Below are positions 43,397 through 51,970 of a DNA stretch of 64,000 nucleotides, piece after piece. A model generated the notes under the pieces. It worked only from the letters and a program-made list of their open reading frames with translations, did not search any database and was not told where the DNA came from. The stretch comes from an uncultured Verrucomicrobia subdivision 3 bacterium. GTDB lineage: Bacteria > Verrucomicrobiota > Verrucomicrobiia > Limisphaerales > UBA11358. Location: positions 1 through 64,000 of the forward strand of contig CAIXUZ010000050.1 of NCBI GenBank assembly GCA_903922735.1. The letters run 5' to 3'. Made by a program: the position numbers and the translations under genes. Positions within the stretch are counted from its first letter, which is position 1. The number at the start of each line of letters is the position of its first letter.

Positions 43397-45013
43397 CTAA
43401 TTTTGCGCTGCTGAGGGTTTTGCTCCTTGCCAGCCTTTTTCCCATTGCGCCATCAGCGTCCGGAGCAAACTGGCATTGGCCTGGACTTTGGCGATGTTCA
43501 AGTTCTCCTGCGGATCAGTTTGATGATCGTATAGTTCGGTCGCGTCCACTTTCGAGTGGTCATTGCGATCAACCCACACCGTCAAACGATACCGGTCCGT
43601 GCGCATCGTGTAGCCCATCAAGTTTTTTTTGCGCGGATACTGGCTGAACGCGGCGGCCTTCCACGGACGTTTTGCGTCATCGAGCAGCGGTTTGAAGCTC
43701 GTGCCCTCCAGATGCCCGGGCAGCGGTAAGCCCGCCAATTCGCACAGCGTGGGATACATGTCCACAAACTCCACGAGCGCGTCGGTGTGTGTGCCGGCTG
43801 TCTTCATGCCCGGCACGGAAAGTATCAGCGGCGCGTTTACATCGTTCTCGACATTGCTGTGTTTGCCCCAAGCCATGTGCTCGCCGAGTTTCCATCCGTG
43901 GTCCCCCCAGAGGATGATAATGGTGTTGGTGCGCAGATTAAGCCGGTCAAGCTCCGCCAGCACCCGGCCGATTTGCGCGTCGGTGTAGCTGGTGCCGGCG
44001 AAGTAGGCTTGCTTGAGTTTATGCTGAATTTCCGGCGGAATTTGACCGCTGGGCGGAACTCCCTTATAGGCGCGAATTTCCCCATCGCTCGGCAGCACGG
44101 CGTATTCCGGCGCATCCTTGGGCAGGAACTGATTCGGGGCAAGATCAATTTTATTGGGGTCATACAGATCCCAGTATTTTTTCGGAGCCACCCATGGCAG
44201 ATGGGGCTTGCGAAAGCCGACCGCCAGAAAAAACGGCTGGGGCTTCTTGCTGATTTCGCCCAGGGTGGTGACCGCGAGGTCGGCCACTTTGCCATCTTCA
44301 AAGGTATTGTCCGGCACGTCGGCGCATTCATAGACCGGTCCGCGGACATTGGCTTTGCCGCCTTCAGTATCGCCGCCTTTGTTTTTTTTGCCCTTTTTCT
44401 TGGCTGCTTTATCGCCGGCGCCGCTGGCAGCGGTGTCCTTGCCGCTGGTGTTCGGCAACGAATATGCAGCCGTTGATGCCCCTTTGCTGTTCGCGCCGTC
44501 CTCATCTACGGGTTCAACATTTTTTCCGACCAAATCAGCATCTTCCGAAAGCGCATAAATCGGTGCTTTCGGCGTCTGCCATGGCACTGACCAGGTTTGC
44601 GGGTCATCCAGTCCGCCGTGATAGATTTTCCCCATGCCCTGCACAAAATAACCATTTTGCTTAAAATGTTGCCCCAGCGTCACGACTTCCGGCAGCGCCT
44701 TGCGGAAATGCGTGACCAGATCCCATACCTTGGAAGTGTCCGGCCGCGTGCCCGTCATCACCACCGTGCGCGACGGCGAGCAAACCGCCTGCTGGCAATA
44801 GGCGCGATTGAAAACCATGCCCGACTTGGCCAGCCCGTCAATGTTCGGGCTCTTGATGTAATCTTTGCCATAGCAGCCCAGTTCCGGCCGCAAATCGTCC
44901 ACCGCAATGAAGAGGATATTGGGCCTTTGCGAGGCGGTGGCGGCGGTCGACGACAACGGAGTCGCCGCCAGCGCAAGGGCGACCAGTAGAAGGTGGTTTG
45001 GATTTAATTTCAT
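43397..45013 (-). CDS. Secreted Cys-type sulfatase, iduronate-2-sulfatase-like
   Basis: The 538-aa S1 sulfatase has a signal peptide ending TAATA, the metal site FIAVDDLRPELGCYG, and the formylglycine motif CSPSR at Cys78 with TVVMTGTRP. It fits the iduronate-2-sulfatase-like branch, which usually acts on sulfated polysaccharides. A Lys/Gly-rich insert (KKKGKKNKGGDTEGGK, about 200-218) is odd and sits between the two halves of the alpha/beta domain. Its Cys must be oxidised by an FGE or an anaerobic maturase that is not in this window. It is 44 nt downstream of the second sulfatase gene. Confidence 0.9.
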   Translation of the reverse strand: MKLNPNHLLLVALALAATPLSSTAATASQRPNILFIAVDDLRPELGCYGKDYIKSPNIDGLAKSGMVFNRAYCQQAVCSPSRTVVMTGTRPDTSKVWDLVTHFRKALPEVVTLGQHFKQNGYFVQGMGKIYHGGLDDPQTWSVPWQTPKAPIYALSEDADLVGKNVEPVDEDGANSKGASTAAYSLPNTSGKDTAASGAGDKAAKKKGKKNKGGDTEGGKANVRGPVYECADVPDNTFEDGKVADLAVTTLGEISKKPQPFFLAVGFRKPHLPWVAPKKYWDLYDPNKIDLAPNQFLPKDAPEYAVLPSDGEIRAYKGVPPSGQIPPEIQHKLKQAYFAGTSYTDAQIGRVLAELDRLNLRTNTIIILWGDHGWKLGEHMAWGKHSNVENDVNAPLILSVPGMKTAGTHTDALVEFVDMYPTLCELAGLPLPGHLEGTSFKPLLDDAKRPWKAAAFSQYPRKKNLMGYTMRTDRYRLTVWVDRNDHSKVDATELYDHQTDPQENLNIAKVQANASLLRTLMAQWEKGWQGAKPSAAQN

Positions 45014-45057
45014 AATGAGTTTATTTATTCATCCTCAAGCAAGATTGCTGGATTGCC

Positions 45058-46458
45058 TCAATCATTTGGCCCGTTTACGGTTTCACTCTTGTCAGGGCTG
45101 GCGCCATTTTTCTTTTTGGCTTTCTTGGCGGCTCTTTTCACATTGTTGGCGTGCCGGCCGGAACCGTCCCCCGGATCCATGATCCCGCCCGCAGGATTAA
45201 GCTGGGCAAGAATCGCTTGCAGCCGGGCACGGCCGGCGATGGCGGCCGGATCTTGTGTGTTCGTGGAAACGAGCGGCTCGGCATACGGCGCGTTTTTCAT
45301 GTCGAAAAATTCGGCTGACTCATTGAGCTTCCAGTTCATTTCGCGGTCGTACCAATGCTGGCCCAGTTCGACAAAAATCCAATCCCGTGGCCATGCATCC
45401 GATTTGCCAAGAAGTTGCGGCGCGAAAGTTTTACCATCAAGCACCAGACTCGGCGGAACCGTTGCGCCGGCCACTTCGGCAAAGGTCGGCAGGAAATCCG
45501 CAAAACTGATTAGGTTGGGCGTCACTTTGCCCGCCGGAACCTTGCCCGCCCAGCTCGCCAGGCAAGGCACCAGCGCGCCGCATTCCAGCATTTCACCCTT
45601 TTTGCCGGAAAGAGCCTTGCCGCCGTTGATGGTGCAGCGCGCCGCATAACCTTGAGCCGTGCCGTTGTCGCCGGCAAAAACAATCAGGGTGTTGTCGCGG
45701 AGTTTCAGCCGGTCCAACTCCGCCAGTAGCTTGCCAATCAGCTTGTCCATATAGGTAACATTATCCTGATATATTTTGAAATGGTCGGTGGTTCCGGGCG
45801 CGGTGTCCGGTGTGGGCAGGATTTCGGCATGGACGTGCGAAATCGCATAGTGGATGTAAAACGGCTGATCCTTGTGGTGCTCGATGAAGCTGAACACAAA
45901 CTTTTGCATCGTATCGGGGAGATACTCGCCATCTTTCAGCGGCACATCTTTGCCGTTAAGCGTATATGCTTTATTGCCGGCTTGTGTGTTCCAATATTTG
46001 CCGCTGCCATTGAAACGCAGGTATTCATCAAATCCAAAATGGCTCGGCTGTAAGGGCAGCTGGCTCCATTTGCCGCACATCGCCGTCACGTATCCGGCGG
46101 GCTTGAGGATTTTCGGAATCATGGTTTCGTTTTCCGGCTTTATCAGCGGACCGCTGTCATTTCCGGTCATGCCCGTGTGATAAGCGTAGCGTCCCGTTAA
46201 TAAAAGTGCGCGCGATGGACCGCACAGCGGCGCGGCATAGCAATGTTCGAAGCGGATGCCGCTTTGCGCCAGCCGGTCAAGGTTTGGCGTCTTGAAGTTG
46301 TCCGCACCGTAGCAGCCCACGTTACCGATGCCCAAATCGTCGGCCAGGATGAAAATGATGTTGGGTTTCGAGGGCGGGGCCGCTTTGGCAACCGGGTTGA
46401 GCAGTAAAACCAAAAGTGCAAATGCTAGCAGCAGGCTAAGGGTTCGATTCATTCTCAT
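45058..46458 (-). CDS. Secreted Cys-type sulfatase, arylsulfatase-A-like
   Basis: The 466-aa product has a signal peptide ending KAAPP, the metal-binding IIFILADDLGIGNVGCYG, and the formylglycine motif CGPSR at Cys79, followed by ALLLTGRYAYHTG. The downstream HYAISHVHAEI and FAGDNGTAQG segments match the arylsulfatase A group. The C-terminus ends in a basic tail (KRAAKKAKKKNG). It shares the run with two other sulfatases, each of a different branch, so the three probably cut different sulfate esters. Confidence 0.92.
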   Translation of the reverse strand: MRMNRTLSLLLAFALLVLLLNPVAKAAPPSKPNIIFILADDLGIGNVGCYGADNFKTPNLDRLAQSGIRFEHCYAAPLCGPSRALLLTGRYAYHTGMTGNDSGPLIKPENETMIPKILKPAGYVTAMCGKWSQLPLQPSHFGFDEYLRFNGSGKYWNTQAGNKAYTLNGKDVPLKDGEYLPDTMQKFVFSFIEHHKDQPFYIHYAISHVHAEILPTPDTAPGTTDHFKIYQDNVTYMDKLIGKLLAELDRLKLRDNTLIVFAGDNGTAQGYAARCTINGGKALSGKKGEMLECGALVPCLASWAGKVPAGKVTPNLISFADFLPTFAEVAGATVPPSLVLDGKTFAPQLLGKSDAWPRDWIFVELGQHWYDREMNWKLNESAEFFDMKNAPYAEPLVSTNTQDPAAIAGRARLQAILAQLNPAGGIMDPGDGSGRHANNVKRAAKKAKKKNGASPDKSETVNGPND

Positions 46459-46599
46459 ATCTTGGGCTTTGTCTAATCCGAGTTTCTAAAGTCTCCGTAA
46501 TTCTCGGGCAACTGTCACTCTATTCCGGTGATAAATGGGTTGTTGCGCAATCGTCCAGTGGTCATCAACTGTGTCAAACGGTGGTCGTTGCTCGCTTTT

Positions 46600-47922
46600 C
46601 TATTTTATCCCGCCCCGCACCAGGCGGACGAAATTATAGATATGAATGGCATCGCCTTGCGGTCCGCGCCCGCGGGGAAACATTTTTGGGTCGCCTGATT
46701 TGGGGTCGCTCCGCTGGGCGCCCGCACCATGGACATCCACGAGATGATATTCACCACTGCCGCGGTCGCTGCTGCCAGCTTCGGGCGGACCACGCCTTTC
46801 GGGCGGGCCGCCGGCCAGACTGCGCGTGGACATCCAGCCGGCGGCGCGGCCAAATGAAATGTAAACCGCCGCTCCGCCGCCGGTTAAACCAGCATGCGTC
46901 GTCCCGGTCCAATAAAACGGAAAATCAGCCTGTCCGGTTTCATTGGTGATTTGCGTGCAATGGAACATCGGATCGATCGCCGCCGACCCACTCGTGTCCG
47001 GGGAGCGCGAATAGTCCACAATGCTCTGCAATTCCTTGGCGTTGGGCATGCGCCAGTCGTTGTGGCCCAGGAAGTTTTCAGCGTTTTTTTGCTGCACCCA
47101 CGCCAGCGCGTTCTGCCAGTTCATGCCTTTGCCACTATCGGCTTTAGACCAGATTAGATCGGTAGCGCGATCCGCAATGGTCCCGTTCTGGTTGTTTTGA
47201 AAATTATTTTTACCATAGACCGGATTGCCGCGGACGCACAACACAAAAAAAGTCTTTTCCATCCCGCCGCCCGGCATGAACAAGTCATAGCCCTTGATGC
47301 GGCCGTCAGCGAAGTTGACGCCAAAAAGCTTGTCAAAACCGCGCGCACCCTTGCCGACATATTTGGTGCTTGTGGCATATTGCGAATCAATGGTGCGTTC
47401 GCCGGTGCGGGTATCACCATAGGCAAATTTGAAAAAACTCGTATCAATAAATGGCGTCATTCGGGTGGCATCAGAACTTGGGCCGCTGGGATCTGTCCCG
47501 CTGAAAATAATGAGCGAATACAACTCTTTGATGGTTGGCAGTCGCCAATCACTATAACCGCCGAATCTGGCTGCGTTAAGTTTCGCGGGAAGCGCTTGAG
47601 CTTGGGTCAAAGTCAATTTATCAGCGCGATTGAGAATGCCATTACCGTCGGTGTCAGGACTGCGCTGCCAGATCAAGCCCGTGACGTTGTCGCAAACTGT
47701 TAAGCCATCGGCACCCAACGTATAACTTGTCGGATGAAGGTGAAACTGCGCGTCCTGCCCATAAAAAGCTTCTCCTTTTTTCGGGGGCGCAATTTCGCTG
47801 CGATTGTCGTAATACTTCAGCTGGGCGGTATCTACGATCGGGTAGGGTGGCAATGCAAATAGATGCGTCGAGGAAACAAGCCAGAATATTAAGAAGAATG
47901 GAGATGGAATTTTAATATGCAT
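46600..47922 (-). CDS. Secreted DUF1566 (Lcl C-terminal)-type protein
   Basis: The 440-aa product starts with a signal peptide (FFLIFWLVSSTHLFA). Two repeats of the DUF1566 pattern are visible: DNVTGLIWQRSPD with GGYSDWRLPTIKELYSL, and DRATDLIWSKADSG with LGHNDWRMPNAKELQSI. Such modules adopt an FGE-like or lectin-like fold and probably bind ligands at the surface. Near residue 390 there is a Pro/Gly/Arg-rich stretch (AGGPPERRGPPEAGSSD) like those in neighbouring proteins. Its role is unknown. It sits between the metallophosphoesterase and a sulfatase. Confidence 0.8.
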   Translation of the reverse strand: MHIKIPSPFFLIFWLVSSTHLFALPPYPIVDTAQLKYYDNRSEIAPPKKGEAFYGQDAQFHLHPTSYTLGADGLTVCDNVTGLIWQRSPDTDGNGILNRADKLTLTQAQALPAKLNAARFGGYSDWRLPTIKELYSLIIFSGTDPSGPSSDATRMTPFIDTSFFKFAYGDTRTGERTIDSQYATSTKYVGKGARGFDKLFGVNFADGRIKGYDLFMPGGGMEKTFFVLCVRGNPVYGKNNFQNNQNGTIADRATDLIWSKADSGKGMNWQNALAWVQQKNAENFLGHNDWRMPNAKELQSIVDYSRSPDTSGSAAIDPMFHCTQITNETGQADFPFYWTGTTHAGLTGGGAAVYISFGRAAGWMSTRSLAGGPPERRGPPEAGSSDRGSGEYHLVDVHGAGAQRSDPKSGDPKMFPRGRGPQGDAIHIYNFVRLVRGGIK

Positions 47923-47936
47923 GACATTTTGAGCCG

Positions 47937-48956
47937 TTATTTCGGAGTAATTTCATACGAGTGTGCAACAATTTCTTTGGTTTGATTTATGCCAGCCCCG
48001 CCCAATTTGACGTATTCCACTTTCGCCTTGTCGCCCGCAACCGTCACGCGCAGATAGCCCGAACTGCCGAGAATGACGCCGCGCTGGTAGCCGTAATCCG
48101 TCGCACTGCGCGGACTGCCCTTCGGATCTCCGGGTTGGGGAACTTCCTGATAGACGATGCCGTCCAAGTCCTGTTTCGCATAGAGATGATCGTGGCCGTG
48201 AAAAACTGCCGCGACGTGATTCTGCAAGAGCAGTTGATGAATCGGTGCAGCCCAACCGGGACGATGCTGCGCAAACCCGTCCGCCCCGTCGGCGTTCTTT
48301 CCGCCCCATTCGTAGAAAGGTGCGACTTCCACGCCGCCACGTCCTTGGCGATCAGCACCGCCAACAAGGTGGTGGATGAAAACAAACTTAAACTTCGCAC
48401 GACTTGTTTCGAGCGTGCGCTTGAGCCAATCGTATTGCTCCCGGCCGAGGGTCCAGACCCAGTTGTCGTCGGTGCGGCGGGCGCGCGGCGTGAACCAGAA
48501 CGGGTCGAGAACGATGCAGAGGGTGCCGTTTGTTTCCCATGAATAGTAGTTGCGTCCGCCCGGCGCAAGTGGTTCGGGGAAATGTTTCACGCGCATCATT
48601 CGCGACCACTGGGCGAGGCAGTTGGTGGTGCCGTCGTTATATCGGCCGTTCTCGCCGTCGTGATTGCCGATGACGAGATGCACCGGTGCGCCGAGCAGGT
48701 TGAAGTAGCGGCGCTGGTCAAGGTATTGCTGTGCGGCCACGGCGCGGTTCGTTAGCTTCTCGGACATGAACGTGTCGCCAAGATCAACATGGAACAACGG
48801 TTTGTCCGCCGCCGCCCGTTTCAACGTGCGCTGATAAAAATCGCGGTCGGTGTGGTCGTCGAGATGCGAATCTGCGGTGATGGTGAAGATGAACGGATTT
48901 TCCGCCAGCGCGATGCCGGCGGTGAAAACAAGTCCGAGCGCGGAAAGGATTTTCAT
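47937..48956 (-). CDS. Secreted calcineurin-type metallophosphoesterase
   Basis: The 339-aa product has a signal peptide (ALGLVFTAGIALA) and the metal-ligand series of the family: DSHLDDH, HVDLGDTF, IGNHDGENG, FIHHL and FHGHDHLYA. It should hydrolyse phosphomonoesters or diesters in the periplasm or outside. Its ATG overlaps the stop of the sulfatase upstream (ATGA), so the two are co-translated, suggesting that phosphate and sulfate esters are handled together. Confidence 0.88.
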   Translation of the reverse strand: MKILSALGLVFTAGIALAENPFIFTITADSHLDDHTDRDFYQRTLKRAAADKPLFHVDLGDTFMSEKLTNRAVAAQQYLDQRRYFNLLGAPVHLVIGNHDGENGRYNDGTTNCLAQWSRMMRVKHFPEPLAPGGRNYYSWETNGTLCIVLDPFWFTPRARRTDDNWVWTLGREQYDWLKRTLETSRAKFKFVFIHHLVGGADRQGRGGVEVAPFYEWGGKNADGADGFAQHRPGWAAPIHQLLLQNHVAAVFHGHDHLYAKQDLDGIVYQEVPQPGDPKGSPRSATDYGYQRGVILGSSGYLRVTVAGDKAKVEYVKLGGAGINQTKEIVAHSYEITPK

Positions 48957-50317
48957 GGGCTGGCCTTTCGCTTGCCGCCACCGCCTCGCTTCATTTCCAC
49001 GGGCTTTGCAGGGTCGTAACTTGGGTTGGGTTTCGGTAATTGTGCGTTCATTGCGGCGAGATATTGCGCCAGCCGCTGGCTCAACTCTTTCGCCTTGTCC
49101 GGCATTTGTGCCGAGAGGTCGTGCCGCTCACCCGGGTCTTTGGTGACGTCGAAAAGTTTCAACTCGCCCGTCTCATAAGCGTGAATCAATTTCAAATCGC
49201 CCAGATAAATCGCCGACGCCGGGCCTTGGGCATCCTTGTCGTAATGCGGGAAGTGGACGACAAACGCCTCGCGCGGGCGCTTCACGGCGCCGACACCGCC
49301 ATTTTTCAGCACGCCGGCAAAACTTCCGCCCTCAATGCTTGCCGGCAAAAGTTCGCGAACTCCGGCCAAATCGGCAAAGGTTGGAAACAAATCCGTCGCA
49401 CTAACACGCACGTGCGAACACTGATTAGGTTTCACGCCCGGCCCGGCGACAACGAACGGCACGCGCAGGCCGCCTTCCCACACGGTGCCCTTGCCGCCGG
49501 TGAGCGGGGGATTGCGTCCCGGGGTGCCGTGGTCGGTCGTATAAACAATATAAGTGTTGGCCTTCAATCCCAGTCGTTCGACGGCATCAAGCAACTGACC
49601 TAGCGTATGGTCGACAATCAAGGTTTCGTCGTCCGTCGGTTCAGGGCGGCGTTGCGGCCCGTTTTTCTCTGCTTGATTCGGATAATGCGAGAGCTGGAGA
49701 TAAAACGGTTTACCCGCTTTTACCTGTCGCTCCATGAAATCAATTCCTTTGGCCGTCATCGCGAGCGCCTGTTTCGGGTTTGGTGCCGCAACATTGTCCG
49801 GCCCGCCGTTCCCGGTCGCACCGTCACTCTCTTCAAAGCCATGCTGGCTGGGACTTACCCGACCGACGTGCCATTTGCCAAAGTGCGCCGTCGCATAGCC
49901 CGCCCGCTGGAGGAATTCCCCAACCGTTGTTTCTGGCAAAGGCAATTCCGTCAGCGCGCTTGGGGTGATGACTCGGCCATTGGCTTCGCCGGAACTGTCG
50001 CGTTTGCCTTCGTTCACAAAAGTCATGTGCAATTGCGCCGGACTTTTGCCGGTGAACAAGGCCGCCCGCGACGGCGTGCAACGCGGTGAGGCGGCATAGC
50101 CATTCGAGAAACGCATCCCCGCCGCCGCGAGCCGCTCCAGATTTGGCGTGCGGATGCCGGTGCCTTTGGAGGCGGGATTGCGGTCGTCCATTTGCACGGA
50201 GGAACTGGTCCAGCCTGCGCCCTCGCCGAGCACGACGATGAAGTTGGGTTGTTTCTCCGTAGCGAAAAGTTGCGTTGAAAACCATACCGCGCTGAAAATG
50301 CTGAAAAGTCTTCTCAT
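48953..50317 (-). CDS. Secreted Cys-type sulfatase with altered metal motif
   Basis: The 454-aa S1 sulfatase has a signal peptide, the formylglycine motif CTPSR at Cys80 (with AALFTGKSPA) and YTTDHGTPGRNPP, TGGKGTVWEGGLRVP. The usual first metal motif (xxDD near residue 31) reads VVLGEGAGWTSSSVQMDD instead. I recall this form from a subset of planctomycete and verrucomicrobial sulfatases, so it may be a subfamily trait and not damage. It overlaps the metallophosphoesterase gene by 4 nt. The C-terminus ends in a Gly/Arg/Lys tail. Confidence 0.88.
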   Translation of the reverse strand: MRRLFSIFSAVWFSTQLFATEKQPNFIVVLGEGAGWTSSSVQMDDRNPASKGTGIRTPNLERLAAAGMRFSNGYAASPRCTPSRAALFTGKSPAQLHMTFVNEGKRDSSGEANGRVITPSALTELPLPETTVGEFLQRAGYATAHFGKWHVGRVSPSQHGFEESDGATGNGGPDNVAAPNPKQALAMTAKGIDFMERQVKAGKPFYLQLSHYPNQAEKNGPQRRPEPTDDETLIVDHTLGQLLDAVERLGLKANTYIVYTTDHGTPGRNPPLTGGKGTVWEGGLRVPFVVAGPGVKPNQCSHVRVSATDLFPTFADLAGVRELLPASIEGGSFAGVLKNGGVGAVKRPREAFVVHFPHYDKDAQGPASAIYLGDLKLIHAYETGELKLFDVTKDPGERHDLSAQMPDKAKELSQRLAQYLAAMNAQLPKPNPSYDPAKPVEMKRGGGGKRKASP

Positions 50318-50370
50318 GGGATTTCCCTATTATGCGGAAAATCTTGATGTGTTGGCGAGTTCATACAGTT

Positions 50371-51960
50371 TCAGATGGTATCGCGTTTTTGATTATTTTT
50401 GTCTTGGTCGCGTCTACCGCTCCGGCCGCCTTGGCCATTGCCTTTCCCTTGAGGTCGATCGCCGGGCGGGCGTTTGCGATAAGAATCAATCCCTTTCTCA
50501 GCCCGCTCGGTGATGGTGCCATTAGGGGTAAGCTCGCGGCCCTTGAAGGCCGGATGGTCGGTGGCGTAACGGAAGGCTCGGAACACAGAATTAACCATCG
50601 GCAATGCATCGCCGAGGACTTTCACCGCGCCGTCGCGCGTGACGGGGTTGATGTATTCCCAAACCAGTTTGCCGTCGGAAGTCACCTCGAAGAAATGCCC
50701 CTCGGTGTCGGAGCAGATGAAAGTGTTGCCGTTCGGGAGGCGCTGGCCGCTGGAACCTATGTGACTGAAGAATCCGTGGCTGTTGACAGAGCGATAGCTC
50801 CAGACGATTTGCTTCGAGATTTGGCGCGGTTCGTTGTGAGTGTCGTGGTCGTAAGTCTCGCGCCGGTAGCCGGCCGCAGGCGGGTTGACATACTTGCCGG
50901 TGTCGCGTCCGGTGGCCTCGAGGAACGGATTGATTTCCAGAATCGAGGAGCCGGGTGTGCGCTGGTAGAGATATTGGCCGTTGTTGAAGACCATGAGGTG
51001 GCCCGCGCCGGGCAGGCCCGGCGGAATCCATGAGGCATCGTGCGAGCCGCCCATCTGTTTGTGGCCGGAAGTGGCGGAGTCCCAGTTCTCCAAAACGCGA
51101 GGCGGGTCGCCCTGCGCGTAGCGGGCCGGATCGCCGAAACGATAGAGAAAATCTCCCGCCGGGCTGGCAGCTTTGGCAATACTAGACTTAGCGTCATCGG
51201 CAATAAACGTCCCGTCGTGGTCAATGACGTATAGTTCGCCCTGCACGGAATTAATGACGAGGTGGCCTGACGTCGCGTTGTAATCGAGTGAATTACAGTG
51301 CAGCCAGTCGCGTTTCAGCGGCTTGCCGGGCATGTTGATGTTGATTCGCCCCGGATAGTCGGCGATGGTTTTGCCGGTCCCGACGTAGTTGGGCTTGGTC
51401 GCATCAGTGTCCTGCACCACGTGGTCGAAGAAACACCATTCCCAGATCACGTTGCCCTGCATATCCACTTCGACAATGGCGTCCATCTGTCCTTCATCGC
51501 GATTCGAAAGTTTCTTCGGATCTGCTCCGGCGGCGATTGCCTGTTCGGTAGAGATGGATTTGTTGGCGATGTAGAGCGTGGTTGGTGCATTGAGCTTTTT
51601 GTTGAAGATGCGCACCCAATCGTGATGCGGTGCGTAACCGGCGCGCTTCTCGGTGTATTCCCAAACTGTCTTGCCGTCCCAGTCCACCTCCTTGAAACCT
51701 TGGAACCCGCTGGGGTCGTCTTTGCCGGCGTCCAGGATGTTGCCGTTGTCGAGCAGGTGCGGATTCGTGCCGACGGGCCAGGTGTGAACCACGCGTCCTT
51801 GCAGGTCGAGCAGGAAGGTCCGGTTGCCGACGCCGAACAGCGTGTAGCTATCGAAGGCGTTCGTCGGGTTGCAATAAAGCAACTCCGTGGGGCCTTGCAA
51901 TCGCTCGTAGGCGAAGGCTGAAGTGGTGACCAGTGCGAAAAGGATGAGGATGTGTTTCAT
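50371..51960 (-). CDS. Secreted arylsulfotransferase-type protein (1)
   Basis: The 529-aa product starts at ATG 51960 with signal MKHILILFALVTTSAFA. The body is an arylsulfotransferase_2-type beta-propeller: HHDWVRIFN, CNSLDYNATSGHLVINS, SHDASWIPPG, FNNGQYL and RLPNGNTFICSD. In the founder family, bacterial ASST moves sulfate from one phenol to another through a sulfohistidine; whether the subfamily here keeps that is untested. A C-terminal basic tail (KRPPGDRPQGKGNGQGG) follows the shared end motif RELTPNG. It lies 10 nt after the second arylsulfotransferase-type gene. Confidence 0.82.
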   Translation of the reverse strand: MKHILILFALVTTSAFAYERLQGPTELLYCNPTNAFDSYTLFGVGNRTFLLDLQGRVVHTWPVGTNPHLLDNGNILDAGKDDPSGFQGFKEVDWDGKTVWEYTEKRAGYAPHHDWVRIFNKKLNAPTTLYIANKSISTEQAIAAGADPKKLSNRDEGQMDAIVEVDMQGNVIWEWCFFDHVVQDTDATKPNYVGTGKTIADYPGRININMPGKPLKRDWLHCNSLDYNATSGHLVINSVQGELYVIDHDGTFIADDAKSSIAKAASPAGDFLYRFGDPARYAQGDPPRVLENWDSATSGHKQMGGSHDASWIPPGLPGAGHLMVFNNGQYLYQRTPGSSILEINPFLEATGRDTGKYVNPPAAGYRRETYDHDTHNEPRQISKQIVWSYRSVNSHGFFSHIGSSGQRLPNGNTFICSDTEGHFFEVTSDGKLVWEYINPVTRDGAVKVLGDALPMVNSVFRAFRYATDHPAFKGRELTPNGTITERAEKGIDSYRKRPPGDRPQGKGNGQGGRSGRRDQDKNNQKRDTI

Positions 51961-51970
51961 GGCTGGTGTT

